Assembly: GCA_964565765.1 (NCBI GenBank)
Contig: CAZMGF010000002.1
Span: forward strand, 33,264-97,263
Reading direction: 5' to 3'
Origin: Bog-1181 sp964565765
GTDB lineage: Bacteria; Oederibacteriota; PGYV01; Palsa-1178
DNA length: 64,000 nt
Notes under the pieces: generated by a model
Database searches by the model: none
Seen by the model: only the letters and a program-made list of their open reading frames with translations
Told to the model about the DNA's origin: nothing
Shown here: in pieces, positions 42,474 through 50,464 of the stretch
Layout of the letters: each line of letters starts with the position of its first letter
Numbering within the stretch: the stretch's first letter is position 1
Position numbers and translations under genes: made by a program

Positions 42474-43685
42474 ATGAAAAAAGTTTTTATATTTTTGTTC
42501 CTGCTTGGCTCGTGCGCGTATTTGCACGCTTCCACGGGCATATCGTCATGGCTGCTAATCGACGGCTATCCAGAGGCATCGGCAAGGGGCGGCTCGGGAG
42601 CGGTCTCCGGCTACGGCGCCCAGTACGCGGATGTCAACCCCGCTGCGCTTGCCGGGGTTGAGAATTTCTCCTTTGCCGCCATGCACGCCATATATCCCGC
42701 CGGCATCACCCTTGAAAAGGTAACAGCCGCGAGATGTTTTGATTTCGGTGTGCTGGGCTTAAATCTGGGATACTTTGATTTCGGCGAGATATCAAATTTG
42801 GGCATTGATTCATCTCTCGCGCCGGTGGTCACGGGATCCACCACGCAGCCCTACGCCCTTTACGGTTCCGCAATTTACGCCAAAAAAATGGATAATTTTT
42901 CAGTCGGCCTCTCCGCCAAGATTGCCTGTGAAAATATGGGCGGCCCCATGCTCGCTTACGCACTGGCTGACGCTGGTGTTATTGCGGACGATATTATAAC
43001 GGACGGCCTCACCTTCGGCGCCAGCCTTACAAACATTTCAGGGGAGCAGGGCGGATTTTCTGCGCCCATGGACGCCTCCGCCGGGTTTTCATACAGCATA
43101 AAAAACAAGCTCAGGGAGCTGCTGAAGATTTCAATTTCCGGGGATTATATACCTGTCATGGATCAGCTGAAGGGGGCCGCAGGTTTTGATTTTCCTGTTA
43201 CGGACGACTTTATTATAAGGGGCGGCATTGAGGCGCCGTGGAGCGGGCAGATAAAATTTTCAGGCGGCCTCACGCTTAAGGCGCTGGGCATTGCCTTTAA
43301 TTACGCCTATCTGCCGGATACGACCCTGGGAGATGTCCATAAAATATCAATCGGCGCCTCTTTCGGCAGGGAGCAGGAGCCCGGGGCGGAGAAACCCGCG
43401 GCAAAGGAAAATGAGACCTTCGGCGGGTACATGAAATCAGGGGATTATTATTATGACAACAGGCAGTACAGCATGGCGCTGAAATATTACGAGTACATAA
43501 ACCTTATTTACTGGAAAGAGCTCGAGGCCCTGCCTGATATTGAAAAATCAGCCTTTAACCAGAAGCTGGGCATCTGCTATTATAATATAAGGGACAACAG
43601 GCACGCCCTGCAGTATTTTGAGAGGGCCTTTTATTACGACAAGTTTAACGAGATATTAAAACACTGGATAAGGCTGCTGAAATAA
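42474..43685 (+). CDS. PorV/PorQ-like barrel with short TPR tail, second copy
   Basis: A 403-residue exported protein. The signal peptide is followed by the PorV-like start GYPEASARGGSGAVSGYGAQYADVNPAALAGV and barrel strands to about residue 300. A Glu/Pro-rich linker leads to a TPR-like helical tail (YMKSGDYYYDNRQYSMALKYYEYI ... YYNIRDNRHALQYFERAFYYDKF). Same architecture as the protein at 22187-23983. ATG 42474 is preceded by GGCGG; a TTG three bases earlier is also in frame. The next gene encodes a CTD protein starting within a few bases. Confidence 0.75.
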   Translation: MKKVFIFLFLLGSCAYLHASTGISSWLLIDGYPEASARGGSGAVSGYGAQYADVNPAALAGVENFSFAAMHAIYPAGITLEKVTAARCFDFGVLGLNLGYFDFGEISNLGIDSSLAPVVTGSTTQPYALYGSAIYAKKMDNFSVGLSAKIACENMGGPMLAYALADAGVIADDIITDGLTFGASLTNISGEQGGFSAPMDASAGFSYSIKNKLRELLKISISGDYIPVMDQLKGAAGFDFPVTDDFIIRGGIEAPWSGQIKFSGGLTLKALGIAFNYAYLPDTTLGDVHKISIGASFGREQEPGAEKPAAKENETFGGYMKSGDYYYDNRQYSMALKYYEYINLIYWKELEALPDIEKSAFNQKLGICYYNIRDNRHALQYFERAFYYDKFNEILKHWIRLLK

Positions 43686-43710
43686 AATGAAAAAAATAAA
43701 ATGGAGCGTT

Positions 43711-44409
43711 ATGAAAAAGTTTTTTATGATCCTCGCGCTGGCGGCATCGTGCGCGGCTGCATACGCCGACACCCCCACAGTTACGCCCACGGTGACAGAG
43801 ACAGTGACAGAAACAGTTTCAGAGACAATAACACAGACGGCCACTGAAACACAGTCCTGGACGCAGACTTTTACCCAGACAGTTACATGCACGGATACTT
43901 TAACACCGACATCTTCTTTTACGCCGACAATGACGGATACAATGACTTTCACTCCTACGCCGACCGGGCAGAACAGCTTTACATTTACACCCACAATCAC
44001 ATTTACCCAGACTTTTACGCTGAGCAAGACGCCCTCTTTTACTCCGTCTGTCACACCTACGTTGACAATCACGCCGACAATAACCGTGACACTCACACCT
44101 GTGCCAACCGCGACGGTGATTGATTCATATTATGGCAGCCTGGCTCTTACCGCCTATCCGAACCCGGTTAAGACAGGCTCGAGCGTATATATGCTTTATA
44201 ATTACCAGGACCAGTGCATGCTGACAGTCAGGGTTTATTCGCTGGACGGCACACAGGCGCTTTCTGTGAATTATTCAGTCATAGGAAAGGGAAGAATAGA
44301 AGTTGACGCGTCTCAGCTCGCGCCCGGGGTTTATTATTACACTGTGGAAGCGGTACATTCGGGAACAACGGATAACACAAAGGTAAAAAAACTGCTGGTT
44401 TCAAGGTAA
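43711..44409 (+). CDS. Thr-rich secreted stalk protein with type-IX-like C-terminal sorting domain
   Basis: About 232 residues: signal peptide (MKKFFMILALAASCAAAYA), then about 120 residues dominated by Thr in alternating TxTxT patterns with Pro and Ser. A C-terminal domain (SLALTAYPNPVKTGSSVYMLY ... LAPGVYYYTVEAV ... VKKLLVSR) matches T9SS type A sorting/FlgD-Ig-like domains. The Thr-rich part is a likely O-glycosylated extended stalk. I choose ATG 43711, four bases after GGAG; ATG 43687, eight codons earlier, is the alternative. It follows the PorV-like gene at once. Confidence 0.75.
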   Translation: MKKFFMILALAASCAAAYADTPTVTPTVTETVTETVSETITQTATETQSWTQTFTQTVTCTDTLTPTSSFTPTMTDTMTFTPTPTGQNSFTFTPTITFTQTFTLSKTPSFTPSVTPTLTITPTITVTLTPVPTATVIDSYYGSLALTAYPNPVKTGSSVYMLYNYQDQCMLTVRVYSLDGTQALSVNYSVIGKGRIEVDASQLAPGVYYYTVEAVHSGTTDNTKVKKLLVSR

Positions 44410-44474
44410 AAAAGGGTATTCGATTTTAAAATGCAAAGCCAGTAAACCGATTAAATTCATTTAGGATGTGAAAA

Positions 44475-44876
44475 TTGAAAGCTGAAGTAAAGGCACTTGA
44501 ATCTCCAGAGGTTCCGGATCTATGGGATTATAAGCCGGATACTAACCTTAATTACACCGCAATGGATTTCAAATTCCGCCTTGAAATGTTTGTGGGCCCG
44601 GCCGGCAGCGATAGTTCGGATTTGTTTACGGCCACTGTGTGCAGCGCTTCCATGATAAACGGGTTCGTGCCGAAGAAGGATTTTTTGATAGAACATTACA
44701 GGGATAAGAACGGCCATTATCTGGTGATGAAACAGTATAATTACGAAACCTTAAGGATATTTATTGATAATTATCTGAGCAAGTGCGGCGGCTGGTGGTG
44801 GGGATTTATTGTGTGGAAAATAGGGAAAATCGCAAAGTGGGAGCGAAAAGCAAGGAACATGGCAAATAAAGGTTAA
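44475..44876 (+). CDS. Imm8-like immunity protein
   Basis: A 133-residue cytoplasmic protein starting with TTG. MKAEVKALESPEVPDLWDY, then FKFRLEMFVGPAGSDSSDLFTATVCSASMI resembles the Imm8 family of polymorphic-toxin immunity proteins (pattern L-x-x-x-x-x-P-x-x-D-L, F-x-V-x-V-C). No toxin gene is adjacent, so it would be an orphan. The assignment rests on remembered family patterns. Confidence 0.5.
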   Translation: MKAEVKALESPEVPDLWDYKPDTNLNYTAMDFKFRLEMFVGPAGSDSSDLFTATVCSASMINGFVPKKDFLIEHYRDKNGHYLVMKQYNYETLRIFIDNYLSKCGGWWWGFIVWKIGKIAKWERKARNMANKG

Positions 44877-44883
44877 GCTCAAA

Positions 44884-44906
44884 GCAAGGTTTGACACCAT
44901 ATTTTT
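44884..44906. repeat. Short dispersed repeat with TTTGACACCATATT
   Basis: CAAGGTTTGACACCATATT follows the Imm8-like gene; the preceding CTCAAAG(CA) context recurs at 45744-45768. The TTTGACACCA core resembles the half-sites of the palindromes at 48709-48743 and 49704-49752. Confidence 0.5.
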
Positions 44907-45003
44907 TATCTGAAAAACACCCGTTAAAATATAAATTATTTTGTTTGATATTTTATCAGGATGGTATAAAATTTTAGGACAAATTAATCACAGGGAGACT
45001 AAA

Positions 45004-45669
45004 ATGGCTGCTGACAATCAGAAGACCGGCAAAGAACAAATCCTGGAGTGGATTGACAAACATGTAGTCAGGTATGGACAATCGGCTTTTAAAATAACAG
45101 GTTCCGGCGGAGAAGTCATTTACATCGACGCTTTTAAGGATTTCAAGGATGCTCCAAAAGCCGATTATTACTTCGCCACCCACAATCACGGGGATCATTT
45201 CAACCCGGCTCTGGCGTTAAAGCTGAAAAAAGAATCAACTCATATCATAGTTCCAGCCTTTGTAAAACAATCAGGTTCTGATAAAGGCGTGGCCACAGAT
45301 ACAATGGCGGCCGGGGAATCAAAAAAAATCGGCAGTCTTGAAGTGATGGCCATGCCCGCTTATAATCCTAAAAAAATAATGCACCCCAAATCCAAAGGAT
45401 ATATTGGCTATATAATAAAAATAGACAATTACAGGATTTATCACGCCGGGGACACGGATTTTATTCCTGAAATGAAAGGGTTGCGCCCGGATATAGCAAT
45501 GCTCCCTGTAGGCGGCGGCCCCACCATGGGATGGAAAGAAGCCGTTGAGGCGGCTGATGCAATTGAGCCGGGAGTTGTAATTCCAATACACTACGGCATG
45601 CTCCCTTTTACAAAAAACGCAGGAATAAATTTTTCCAAAAACTGGAATGGTGTAACAAAGCTTCTGTAA
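45004..45669 (+). CDS. MBL-fold metal-dependent hydrolase (UlaG/UPF0173-like)
   Basis: A 221-residue metallo-beta-lactamase-fold protein. Metal ligands: THNHGDHF (HxHxDH), IYHAGDTDF (Asp bridging) and a C-terminal IPIHYGMLPF His, as in L-ascorbate-6-phosphate lactonase-like and UPF0173 hydrolases. The substrate is unknown. ATG 45004 has GGGAG at the right distance; the longer upstream frame lacks one. It stands alone between two copies of the TTTGACACCATATT repeat. Confidence 0.85.
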   Translation: MAADNQKTGKEQILEWIDKHVVRYGQSAFKITGSGGEVIYIDAFKDFKDAPKADYYFATHNHGDHFNPALALKLKKESTHIIVPAFVKQSGSDKGVATDTMAAGESKKIGSLEVMAMPAYNPKKIMHPKSKGYIGYIIKIDNYRIYHAGDTDFIPEMKGLRPDIAMLPVGGGPTMGWKEAVEAADAIEPGVVIPIHYGMLPFTKNAGINFSKNWNGVTKLL

Positions 45670-45743
45670 AAATGCCTGCTTTGAGATTTGCCCTGATGCC
45701 TCTTTAAACCCCATTTTACGCCGGAAATCAAAGAATCAGGGCG

Positions 45744-45768
45744 CAAAGCAGCATTTGACACCATATTA
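45744..45768. repeat. Short dispersed repeat with TTTGACACCATATT, second copy
   Basis: CAAAGCAGCATTTGACACCATATT (first 20 bases shared in pattern with the copy near 44884) follows the MBL-fold gene. With the other copy it brackets that gene. Confidence 0.5.
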
Positions 45769-45812
45769 CCTCTATGATTTAATATCATAAATGAAAACCA
45801 GGAGAATAAAAT

Positions 45813-46400
45813 ATGAATGTTGTTAATATACTCGGAAGCCCGCGTGTGCGCGGGAACAGCGTGAAAATTGCGGGCATGCTTATCAGGGAACTTGAAAAAA
45901 GCGGCGCGAAAACCCTCACCTATGAGCTAAATAAGATTTCTTTCAGGGGATGCCAGGGGTGCATGGCATGCAAGAAAGGTTCTGATAAATGCGTGGTTTC
46001 GGACGGGCTCACTGATTTGTTTGAAAACCTTAACAGCGCCGATATAACAATAATTTCTTCGCCTGTTTATTTTGGCGAATTATCCGGCCAGGCAAAGATG
46101 ATGCTGGACCGCTTTTTTTCCCTTTTGAAAGACGACTACAGGACAAACAAAAACCCAGGCAGGCTCTCCCCGGGAAAAAACCTTGTTTTTATCTTCACAC
46201 AGACCAACCCGGATGAGGCCAGGTTTGAAGGAATCCAGCAGAGGTACAGGAACATATTCGCAAGATTTGGATTTGAGGATATTCATATAATTACAGCGGT
46301 AGGCTTGCCGCCGGACAGGGAAGAAACACCGGGCAGCGACATTGAAGAAAAAGTAAGGATCACAGCGGAAAAATTACTGGCCGGGATCAAGAGGTCTTAA
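45813..46400 (+). CDS. Iron-sulfur flavoprotein / NADPH-dependent FMN reductase family
   Basis: A 195-residue flavodoxin-fold protein. ILGSPRVRGNSVKIA is the FMN phosphate loop; Cys47, Cys50, Cys53 and Cys60 (GCQGCMACKKGSDKC) match the compact cysteine motif of archaeal-type iron-sulfur flavoproteins, and SSPVYFGELSGQAKMMLDR is the family signature. Probably a two-electron carrier or redox-stress reductase in the cytoplasm. It abuts the next gene. Confidence 0.85.
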   Translation: MNVVNILGSPRVRGNSVKIAGMLIRELEKSGAKTLTYELNKISFRGCQGCMACKKGSDKCVVSDGLTDLFENLNSADITIISSPVYFGELSGQAKMMLDRFFSLLKDDYRTNKNPGRLSPGKNLVFIFTQTNPDEARFEGIQQRYRNIFARFGFEDIHIITAVGLPPDREETPGSDIEEKVRITAEKLLAGIKRS

Positions 46401-47150
46401 ATGGCCCATTATTACACAGGATATATACTCGGCATCCTGGCGCAGGGTTTCTGGATATGGATGCTCATAGACTGCATTCTAAATGACCCGGACAAGTTTG
46501 TCTGGTTGTGGGTGATTTTGTTGCTTAATTTTCCCGGCGCGCTGATATATTTCATAGCGCGCAAGCCTGTCAGCATGAAAGGTATGATGCCTCCGTTTAT
46601 TTCGGGATTTATGCGTTCAAGGGAGATAGCCGAGTCCGAAGCAGCGGTGCGAAATGTAGAGAACCCCTATAATCTTGCAAAACTTGGGGACATATATTTT
46701 GACACAGGAAGAGTTGACAAAGCCGCCGGAGTATATTACAGGGCATTGAAGATTGACCCCGAAGAGATAAGGGCGCTGTGGGGCGCGGCGCGCGTGGAGA
46801 TTATAAACAAGGAACCGGCAGCAGCAAAGGAAAAACTGGAAAAACTTCTCAAAAAAGAACCCGGGTATAGTTACGGCGACCCGTCGCTGGCTTACGGCAG
46901 AATATTATTCAATGAACGCAATAAAGGGGCGCTAAAGTTTCTTGAGCAGCACATAACAAAATGGGGGCAGCCGGAGGCGCTTTATATGCTCGGGGTTTTG
47001 CTTATAGAAAACAACCAGCCTGAAGAAGCGAAAAAACTTTTTGAAAACGCCATCCTGGACATAAAGGGCGCGCCTGGATATTATTACAGCGCCAACAGGA
47101 AATGGATAAGCAAAATGAAAGCAGCCATCGCGGCAGCCGCAAAAAAATAA
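46401..47150 (+). CDS. Membrane-anchored TPR protein
   Basis: A 249-residue protein with two N-terminal membrane helices (YILGILAQGFWIWMLIDCIL; WLWVILLLNFPGALIYFIA), resembling the PLDc_N-type double helix. TPR units follow (AKLGDIYFDTGRVDKAAGVYYRALKIDPEEIRALWG; EALYMLGVLLIENNQPEEAKKLFENAI). It starts at the base after the flavoprotein stop, so it is cotranscribed. Role unknown, probably a scaffold. Confidence 0.75.
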   Translation: MAHYYTGYILGILAQGFWIWMLIDCILNDPDKFVWLWVILLLNFPGALIYFIARKPVSMKGMMPPFISGFMRSREIAESEAAVRNVENPYNLAKLGDIYFDTGRVDKAAGVYYRALKIDPEEIRALWGAARVEIINKEPAAAKEKLEKLLKKEPGYSYGDPSLAYGRILFNERNKGALKFLEQHITKWGQPEALYMLGVLLIENNQPEEAKKLFENAILDIKGAPGYYYSANRKWISKMKAAIAAAAKK

Positions 47151-47163
47151 TAAACTTTAAATC

Positions 47164-48564
47164 CTACTCCGCAACCAGCCTGAATGAATCCTGAAATTTT
47201 TTAAGATTTGATGTGTCGTTGTCGTTATCGGCGCATATGTAGAGCAACTGGTAAAAATCCTTTCCGGCCAGTATTATCCTGTTGTGGGTCGTTGCCCCTT
47301 TGCCGGAAAAGACCACGTCTATGCCCTCGTAAGGTCCGAGCTTTATGTAATCAGCGGAGATTATTGTGTTTTTCTGCGCGGATCCCTTTGCCGCTCCCAT
47401 GAGCACCCTTTCAGTGGTCTTCTGGTCGAGCACATGGTCGACATAATCCAGCGACGTGACAACGCTGTAAGCCGCAGTATCAGTCTCCACCGTCCTCAGC
47501 GTAATCCTTTTAACGCCTGCTTCTGTATTAACATCCTTCTGCTCAAACCCTGGTTTGGCCGGCATTTTAATCCTGCATTTATCTTCCTTAAATATATATT
47601 CCTGCCAGGCCTCTTTTGTCCCGCCCTGCGCCCTGAGGTCAGCGGCATATTTTCCCGACATCCTGCCGAACTCCCTGGCGCTTGATGCCAGCGCAAAGAG
47701 CACCGAGTTATTAACCGCTTTTACGACCCATTTTCCCGAAGCAGAGCCGAGGTAATTTATATAGACCCCCAGTTCCGCGTCCGTGGCCGTTGAATATGTG
47801 TAGGCCTTCATGGCCAGGGACTGCATCTTTTTTTCGGGTGAGTTGGCATTCTGCGCGGTCTTCTGGGCCATTGCCTCTATTTTGTCAGCGGGCACCCTGT
47901 AGCCCTCCTCCACGGTCTCGTTAAAACCCTGCAGCATCTGCCTGACTATGGTGGAGCCGATTTTTCCGCCCAGGTTATCAGCATCATCCACCTGTACCAG
48001 GGCGTCATAAAGCTGTTTCCTCACGGGAGTAATATCCGATGGTTTAAAATTTTTTACATAGTTCGTGAGCTCGTTTACATTATCAGGGCTTGTTTCGGCA
48101 ATCTCGAGCCCGGTCATTTTCATGCCAATCTTCGAATCAAGCCACAGCAGGTTATCCATAAGGGCGGGAGCGGAGTAATATTTGCTGAAATAGGAGCGAA
48201 TACCAACGAGCATCTTATCCGGGTCCAGTATGCCTCCGGTCATTTCGTTGAATTTCTGCTTTTTGTTCTCGTCCTGTTCGACGCCGCTGCCGGAAAGGAG
48301 AACCGGAGCCATTCCCTTTATCATGCCGGACATATCCTTTAGCTGCACCAGGATCCCTGATTTTTGGAGGAACTCATCAATTAGCGCGGGTTTTATTTTC
48401 TCCCCGGCTTCGGCGAGTTTTTGCTTGAGTTCAGCAGCCGGTTTTTGCCTGTATGATAAATAAGCCTGCCTGTAATCCGCGACCCCGGCATCCTCGGAAA
48501 GGAGCACGGCCGCAGGCAATAATAGGGAGCATAAGAGAAAAAGCAGTTGGATTGTTTTTTTCAT
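47164..48564 (-). CDS. Exported protein of unknown function
   Basis: A 466-residue exported protein (signal peptide MKKTIQLLFLLCSLLLPAAVLL). The first 300 residues are mainly helical. The last 150 form a beta-rich domain (EDKCRIKMPAKPGFEQKD ... YEGIDVVFSGKGATTHNRIILAGKDFYQLLYI ... LKKFQDSFRLV), which resembles the domains found in PsbP/DUF1795-like secreted proteins. No firm family. It converges with the TPR gene at 46401. Confidence 0.65.
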   Translation of the reverse strand: MKKTIQLLFLLCSLLLPAAVLLSEDAGVADYRQAYLSYRQKPAAELKQKLAEAGEKIKPALIDEFLQKSGILVQLKDMSGMIKGMAPVLLSGSGVEQDENKKQKFNEMTGGILDPDKMLVGIRSYFSKYYSAPALMDNLLWLDSKIGMKMTGLEIAETSPDNVNELTNYVKNFKPSDITPVRKQLYDALVQVDDADNLGGKIGSTIVRQMLQGFNETVEEGYRVPADKIEAMAQKTAQNANSPEKKMQSLAMKAYTYSTATDAELGVYINYLGSASGKWVVKAVNNSVLFALASSAREFGRMSGKYAADLRAQGGTKEAWQEYIFKEDKCRIKMPAKPGFEQKDVNTEAGVKRITLRTVETDTAAYSVVTSLDYVDHVLDQKTTERVLMGAAKGSAQKNTIISADYIKLGPYEGIDVVFSGKGATTHNRIILAGKDFYQLLYICADNDNDTSNLKKFQDSFRLVAE

Positions 48565-48708
48565 TTTCCACCTCTTGTTTTGACATCCCGGATTCCCCGT
48601 CGGGAAAATTTATTGACACATTATACTTCCGGCCGGGATATAATTCAATAATAAACCCGGATTAACTTGATGTTTGATATCTGTAAGGAAAAAATGTTAG
48701 TAAAAATT

Positions 48709-48743
48709 ACCTCAAATCCGGTGGCTGACACCAGATTTGAGGT
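48709..48743. repeat. Palindrome, CCTCAAAT-type
   Basis: ACCTCAAATCCGGTG (48709-48723) pairs with CACCAGATTTGAGGT (48729-48743) with one mismatch and a five-base loop containing CTGA. Related to the palindrome at 49704-49752. Confidence 0.75.
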
Positions 48744-48811
48744 GAGAATAGTTTTTACTGCCCCTCCCACCAAAGTACGCTCACATTGGATTCCCATGAT
48801 AAAGTTATATA

Positions 48812-48839
48812 TTGACGAAGCAAAATCATGGCGTATAAT
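48812..48839 (+). promoter_or_regulatory. Promoter of the HicBA pair
   Basis: TTGACG (48812-48817), 16-base spacer, perfect TATAAT (48834-48839), then GAGGAG before ATG 48877. Confidence 0.75.
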
Positions 48840-48876
48840 TGTATTGAAGAGTAAATATATATGAGGAGATGAAATC

Positions 48877-49083
48877 ATGAAATTTACAGTGACAATCTGT
48901 CAGGATGAAGATGGAACATATATTTCCGAATGTCCTTCAATTCCCGGCTGTATCAGCCAGGGAAAAACGGCAAAAGAGGCGGAAAAGAACATCCAGAAGG
49001 CCATATCAGAATGTCTTGAAGTACGTGCCGAAAAAGGCATGCCTTTAACTGTTACAACCCGGCAAGTCGAGATACATGTCTAA
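48877..49083 (+). CDS. HicB-like antitoxin
   Basis: A 68-residue protein with the partial RNase-H-like HicB fold: FTVTICQDEDGTYISECPSIPGCISQGKTAKEAEKNIQKAI. It has no C-terminal helix-turn-helix or ribbon-helix-helix domain. It should neutralise the adjacent HicA. The order is antitoxin first, opposite to the classic hicAB operon but common for this short HicB type. Its stop overlaps the hicA start by one base (TAATG). Confidence 0.85.
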   Translation: MKFTVTICQDEDGTYISECPSIPGCISQGKTAKEAEKNIQKAISECLEVRAEKGMPLTVTTRQVEIHV

Positions 49084-49307
49084 TGCCGCCTGTTCCGATA
49101 TTAAGGCCTAAGGAAGCAATTAAGGCGTTTCAGAAATTAGGCTGGCAGGTTGTGCGTCAACACGGAAGCCATATTATAATGACAAAAGAAGGAAGTATTG
49201 CCACCCTTTCAATCCCAAATCATCCGGAAGTTGCCCGCGGTACTTTAAGGGCATTAATTGCGCGTGCAGGAATAACAATAGAAGAATTTTTGGCTAAGAT
49301 TAAATAA
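49083..49307 (+). CDS. HicA-like mRNA interferase toxin
   Basis: A 74-residue double-stranded-RNA-binding-like protein with the HicA pattern: AIKAFQKLGWQVVRQHGSHIIMTKEG, where His30 (GSHIIM) is the catalytic histidine, then SIPNHPEVARGTLRALIARAGIT. HicA cleaves mRNA and tmRNA. It overlaps HicB by one base and is intact. Confidence 0.87.
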   Translation: MPPVPILRPKEAIKAFQKLGWQVVRQHGSHIIMTKEGSIATLSIPNHPEVARGTLRALIARAGITIEEFLAKIK

Positions 49308-49340
49308 TTTTCAATAAATTCCGCCGAGGAGCGTTCAATT

Positions 49341-49688
49341 TTGGTATCACCCGAAAAAATAGAGGCGCTTGAAGCAAAGTTCAGGGCGTTAAATATACTT
49401 CCCTCCGATATAACAGAAAAGTTCATGACCTCGGGAAAAAAGGGAGGGCAGAAGGCAAATAAAAGCTCAAATTGCGTTTACTTAAAGCACCTTCCGACGG
49501 GGATTGAGGTAAAGTGCAATGAAACCAGGGAGAGGGAATTAAACAGGTTCCTGGCGAGAAGGACGCTGGCGTATAAGATAGAGGAAAAGCTGACAGGAAC
49601 TTCGGACAGGATCAGGGAGTTTGAAAAGATAAGGAAAAGAAAGGCAAAACATAGCAGAAAAGCAAACCAGAACTGGTCATTGCTCTAA
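49341..49688 (+). CDS. Small GGQ-motif release-factor-like protein
   Basis: A 115-residue single-domain peptidyl-tRNA hydrolase of the RF-1 GGQ type. Gly35-Gly36-Gln37 lie in SGKKGGQKANKSSNCVYLKH, followed by a basic C-terminal tail (KIRKRKAKHSRKANQNWSLL) that could enter the ribosomal mRNA channel as in ArfB. The sequence most resembles the mitochondrial MTRFR (C12orf65)-type branch, so a role in rescuing stalled ribosomes or split large subunits is likely. It starts with TTG after GAGGAG, 33 bases behind hicA. Confidence 0.78.
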   Translation: MVSPEKIEALEAKFRALNILPSDITEKFMTSGKKGGQKANKSSNCVYLKHLPTGIEVKCNETRERELNRFLARRTLAYKIEEKLTGTSDRIREFEKIRKRKAKHSRKANQNWSLL

Positions 49689-50021
49689 ACTTTAACCCAA
49701 CGCCAATCTCTCCTCAAAATTGGTGCCTGGCACCAGATTTGAGGAGAGATTGCCACGGATAAAAATATGTATGTCTCACTGTTTTATCACTTGAAATAAC
49801 GGCATGTTTGTGTTATTATTTGATTATTAAGGCACAAAGACGAGATGCTTTACAGGGAGACAATGTGCTGAATGCTAACATGAACCTTAAAACCTCCAAT
49901 ACTCTTAATTTATTGAAATGGTATTTTTGTTATCAATACAATTTGGAATCAACTAATTATATAAATTATACAATTTTATCAAGTCTCTGACACCAAATTT
50001 TCATATAATAAGGAGGAAAAA
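49689..50021. other. AT-rich intergenic region with large palindrome
   Basis: About 330 bases. It holds the palindrome 49704-49752 and, from 49760 on, AT-rich sequence without a credible gene; a 60-codon frame here has no ribosome site. It ends with CTGACACCAAATTT (49987-50000), a further half-site of the same repeat family, shortly before the ribosome site of the next gene. Confidence 0.6.
49704..49752. repeat. Large palindrome, CCTCAAAT/GGTGCC-type
   Basis: CAATCTCTCCTCAAAATTGG-TGCC (49704-49727) pairs with GGCACCAGATTTGAGGAGAG-ATTG (49729-49752) around a single central base, 24-base arms with two mismatches. It may also act as terminator for the GGQ gene ending at 49688, although no T run follows. 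Confidence 0.85.
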
Positions 50022-50456
50022 ATGAAAAAAATTGTTTGGTTTCTGTTGCTTATTTTTATTTCAAATATTTGTTTTGCAGATTTTTTTATTATGAAAGACG
50101 GTTCAACCTATCAAGGAAAAGTTGTTAAAAGCACGCAGGACACAATCACTATTCAAAATTATATGGGAATGTCAATGGTGCTAAATAAGAGTGAAATATC
50201 AAAACAAAATTTAACAAATGATAAAAACGAGGATTCCGTTACGACAACGGGTAACAATAATTTGACTGTTTCTGATCAAGTTCTTAAAACAGAGCAGTAT
50301 AATGCATTTGTTGCAATTCAAAATATGCAAAAAGACACTCAGGACATGAAAACAATAATGGCGTGGGAATTTGGAATTTCTATTGGTTGTGTTGTTTTAG
50401 AAATAATTGCATTGATCATTGACAAAAACAAATCTTCGGCAATAACAATTAATTAG
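50022..50456 (+). CDS. Small exported protein with C-terminal membrane helix, unknown function
   Basis: A 144-residue protein: signal peptide (MKKIVWFLLLIFISNICFA), a short beta domain (DFFIMKDGSTYQGKVVKSTQDTITIQNYMGM), a polar linker, and a hydrophobic segment near the end (ISIGCVVLEIIALII). Codon use is much more AT-rich than the neighbouring housekeeping genes, suggesting recent acquisition. GGAGG precedes the start. Family not recognised. Confidence 0.65.
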   Translation: MKKIVWFLLLIFISNICFADFFIMKDGSTYQGKVVKSTQDTITIQNYMGMSMVLNKSEISKQNLTNDKNEDSVTTTGNNNLTVSDQVLKTEQYNAFVAIQNMQKDTQDMKTIMAWEFGISIGCVVLEIIALIIDKNKSSAITIN

Positions 50457-50464
50457 GAGACTCC

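Larger units (their letters stand above)
48565..48876. other. Intergenic region between the exported protein and hicB
   Basis: About 310 bases without a convincing gene. It contains a TTGACA at 48613 with ATATAAT 20 bases on (poor spacing), a palindrome at 48709-48743 and the hicBA promoter at 48812-48839. A short open frame across 48667-48864 merely reads through the palindrome. Confidence 0.6.

Noticed and set aside
43656..44096. Val-rich open frame opposite the Thr-rich gene
   Set aside because: Its VxVxV pattern is just the reverse complement of ACN threonine codons.
43770..44110. Repetitive DNA that could be a CRISPR or tandem repeat array
   Set aside because: The repetition comes from Thr codons in a real gene; there are no uniform repeats or spacers.
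48667..48864. 65-codon open frame before hicB
   Set aside because: It runs straight through the palindrome at 48709-48743 and the hicBA promoter, and resembles no protein.
49808..49990. 60-codon open frame in the AT-rich gap
   Set aside because: No ribosome site and low-complexity composition typical of AT-rich noncoding DNA.
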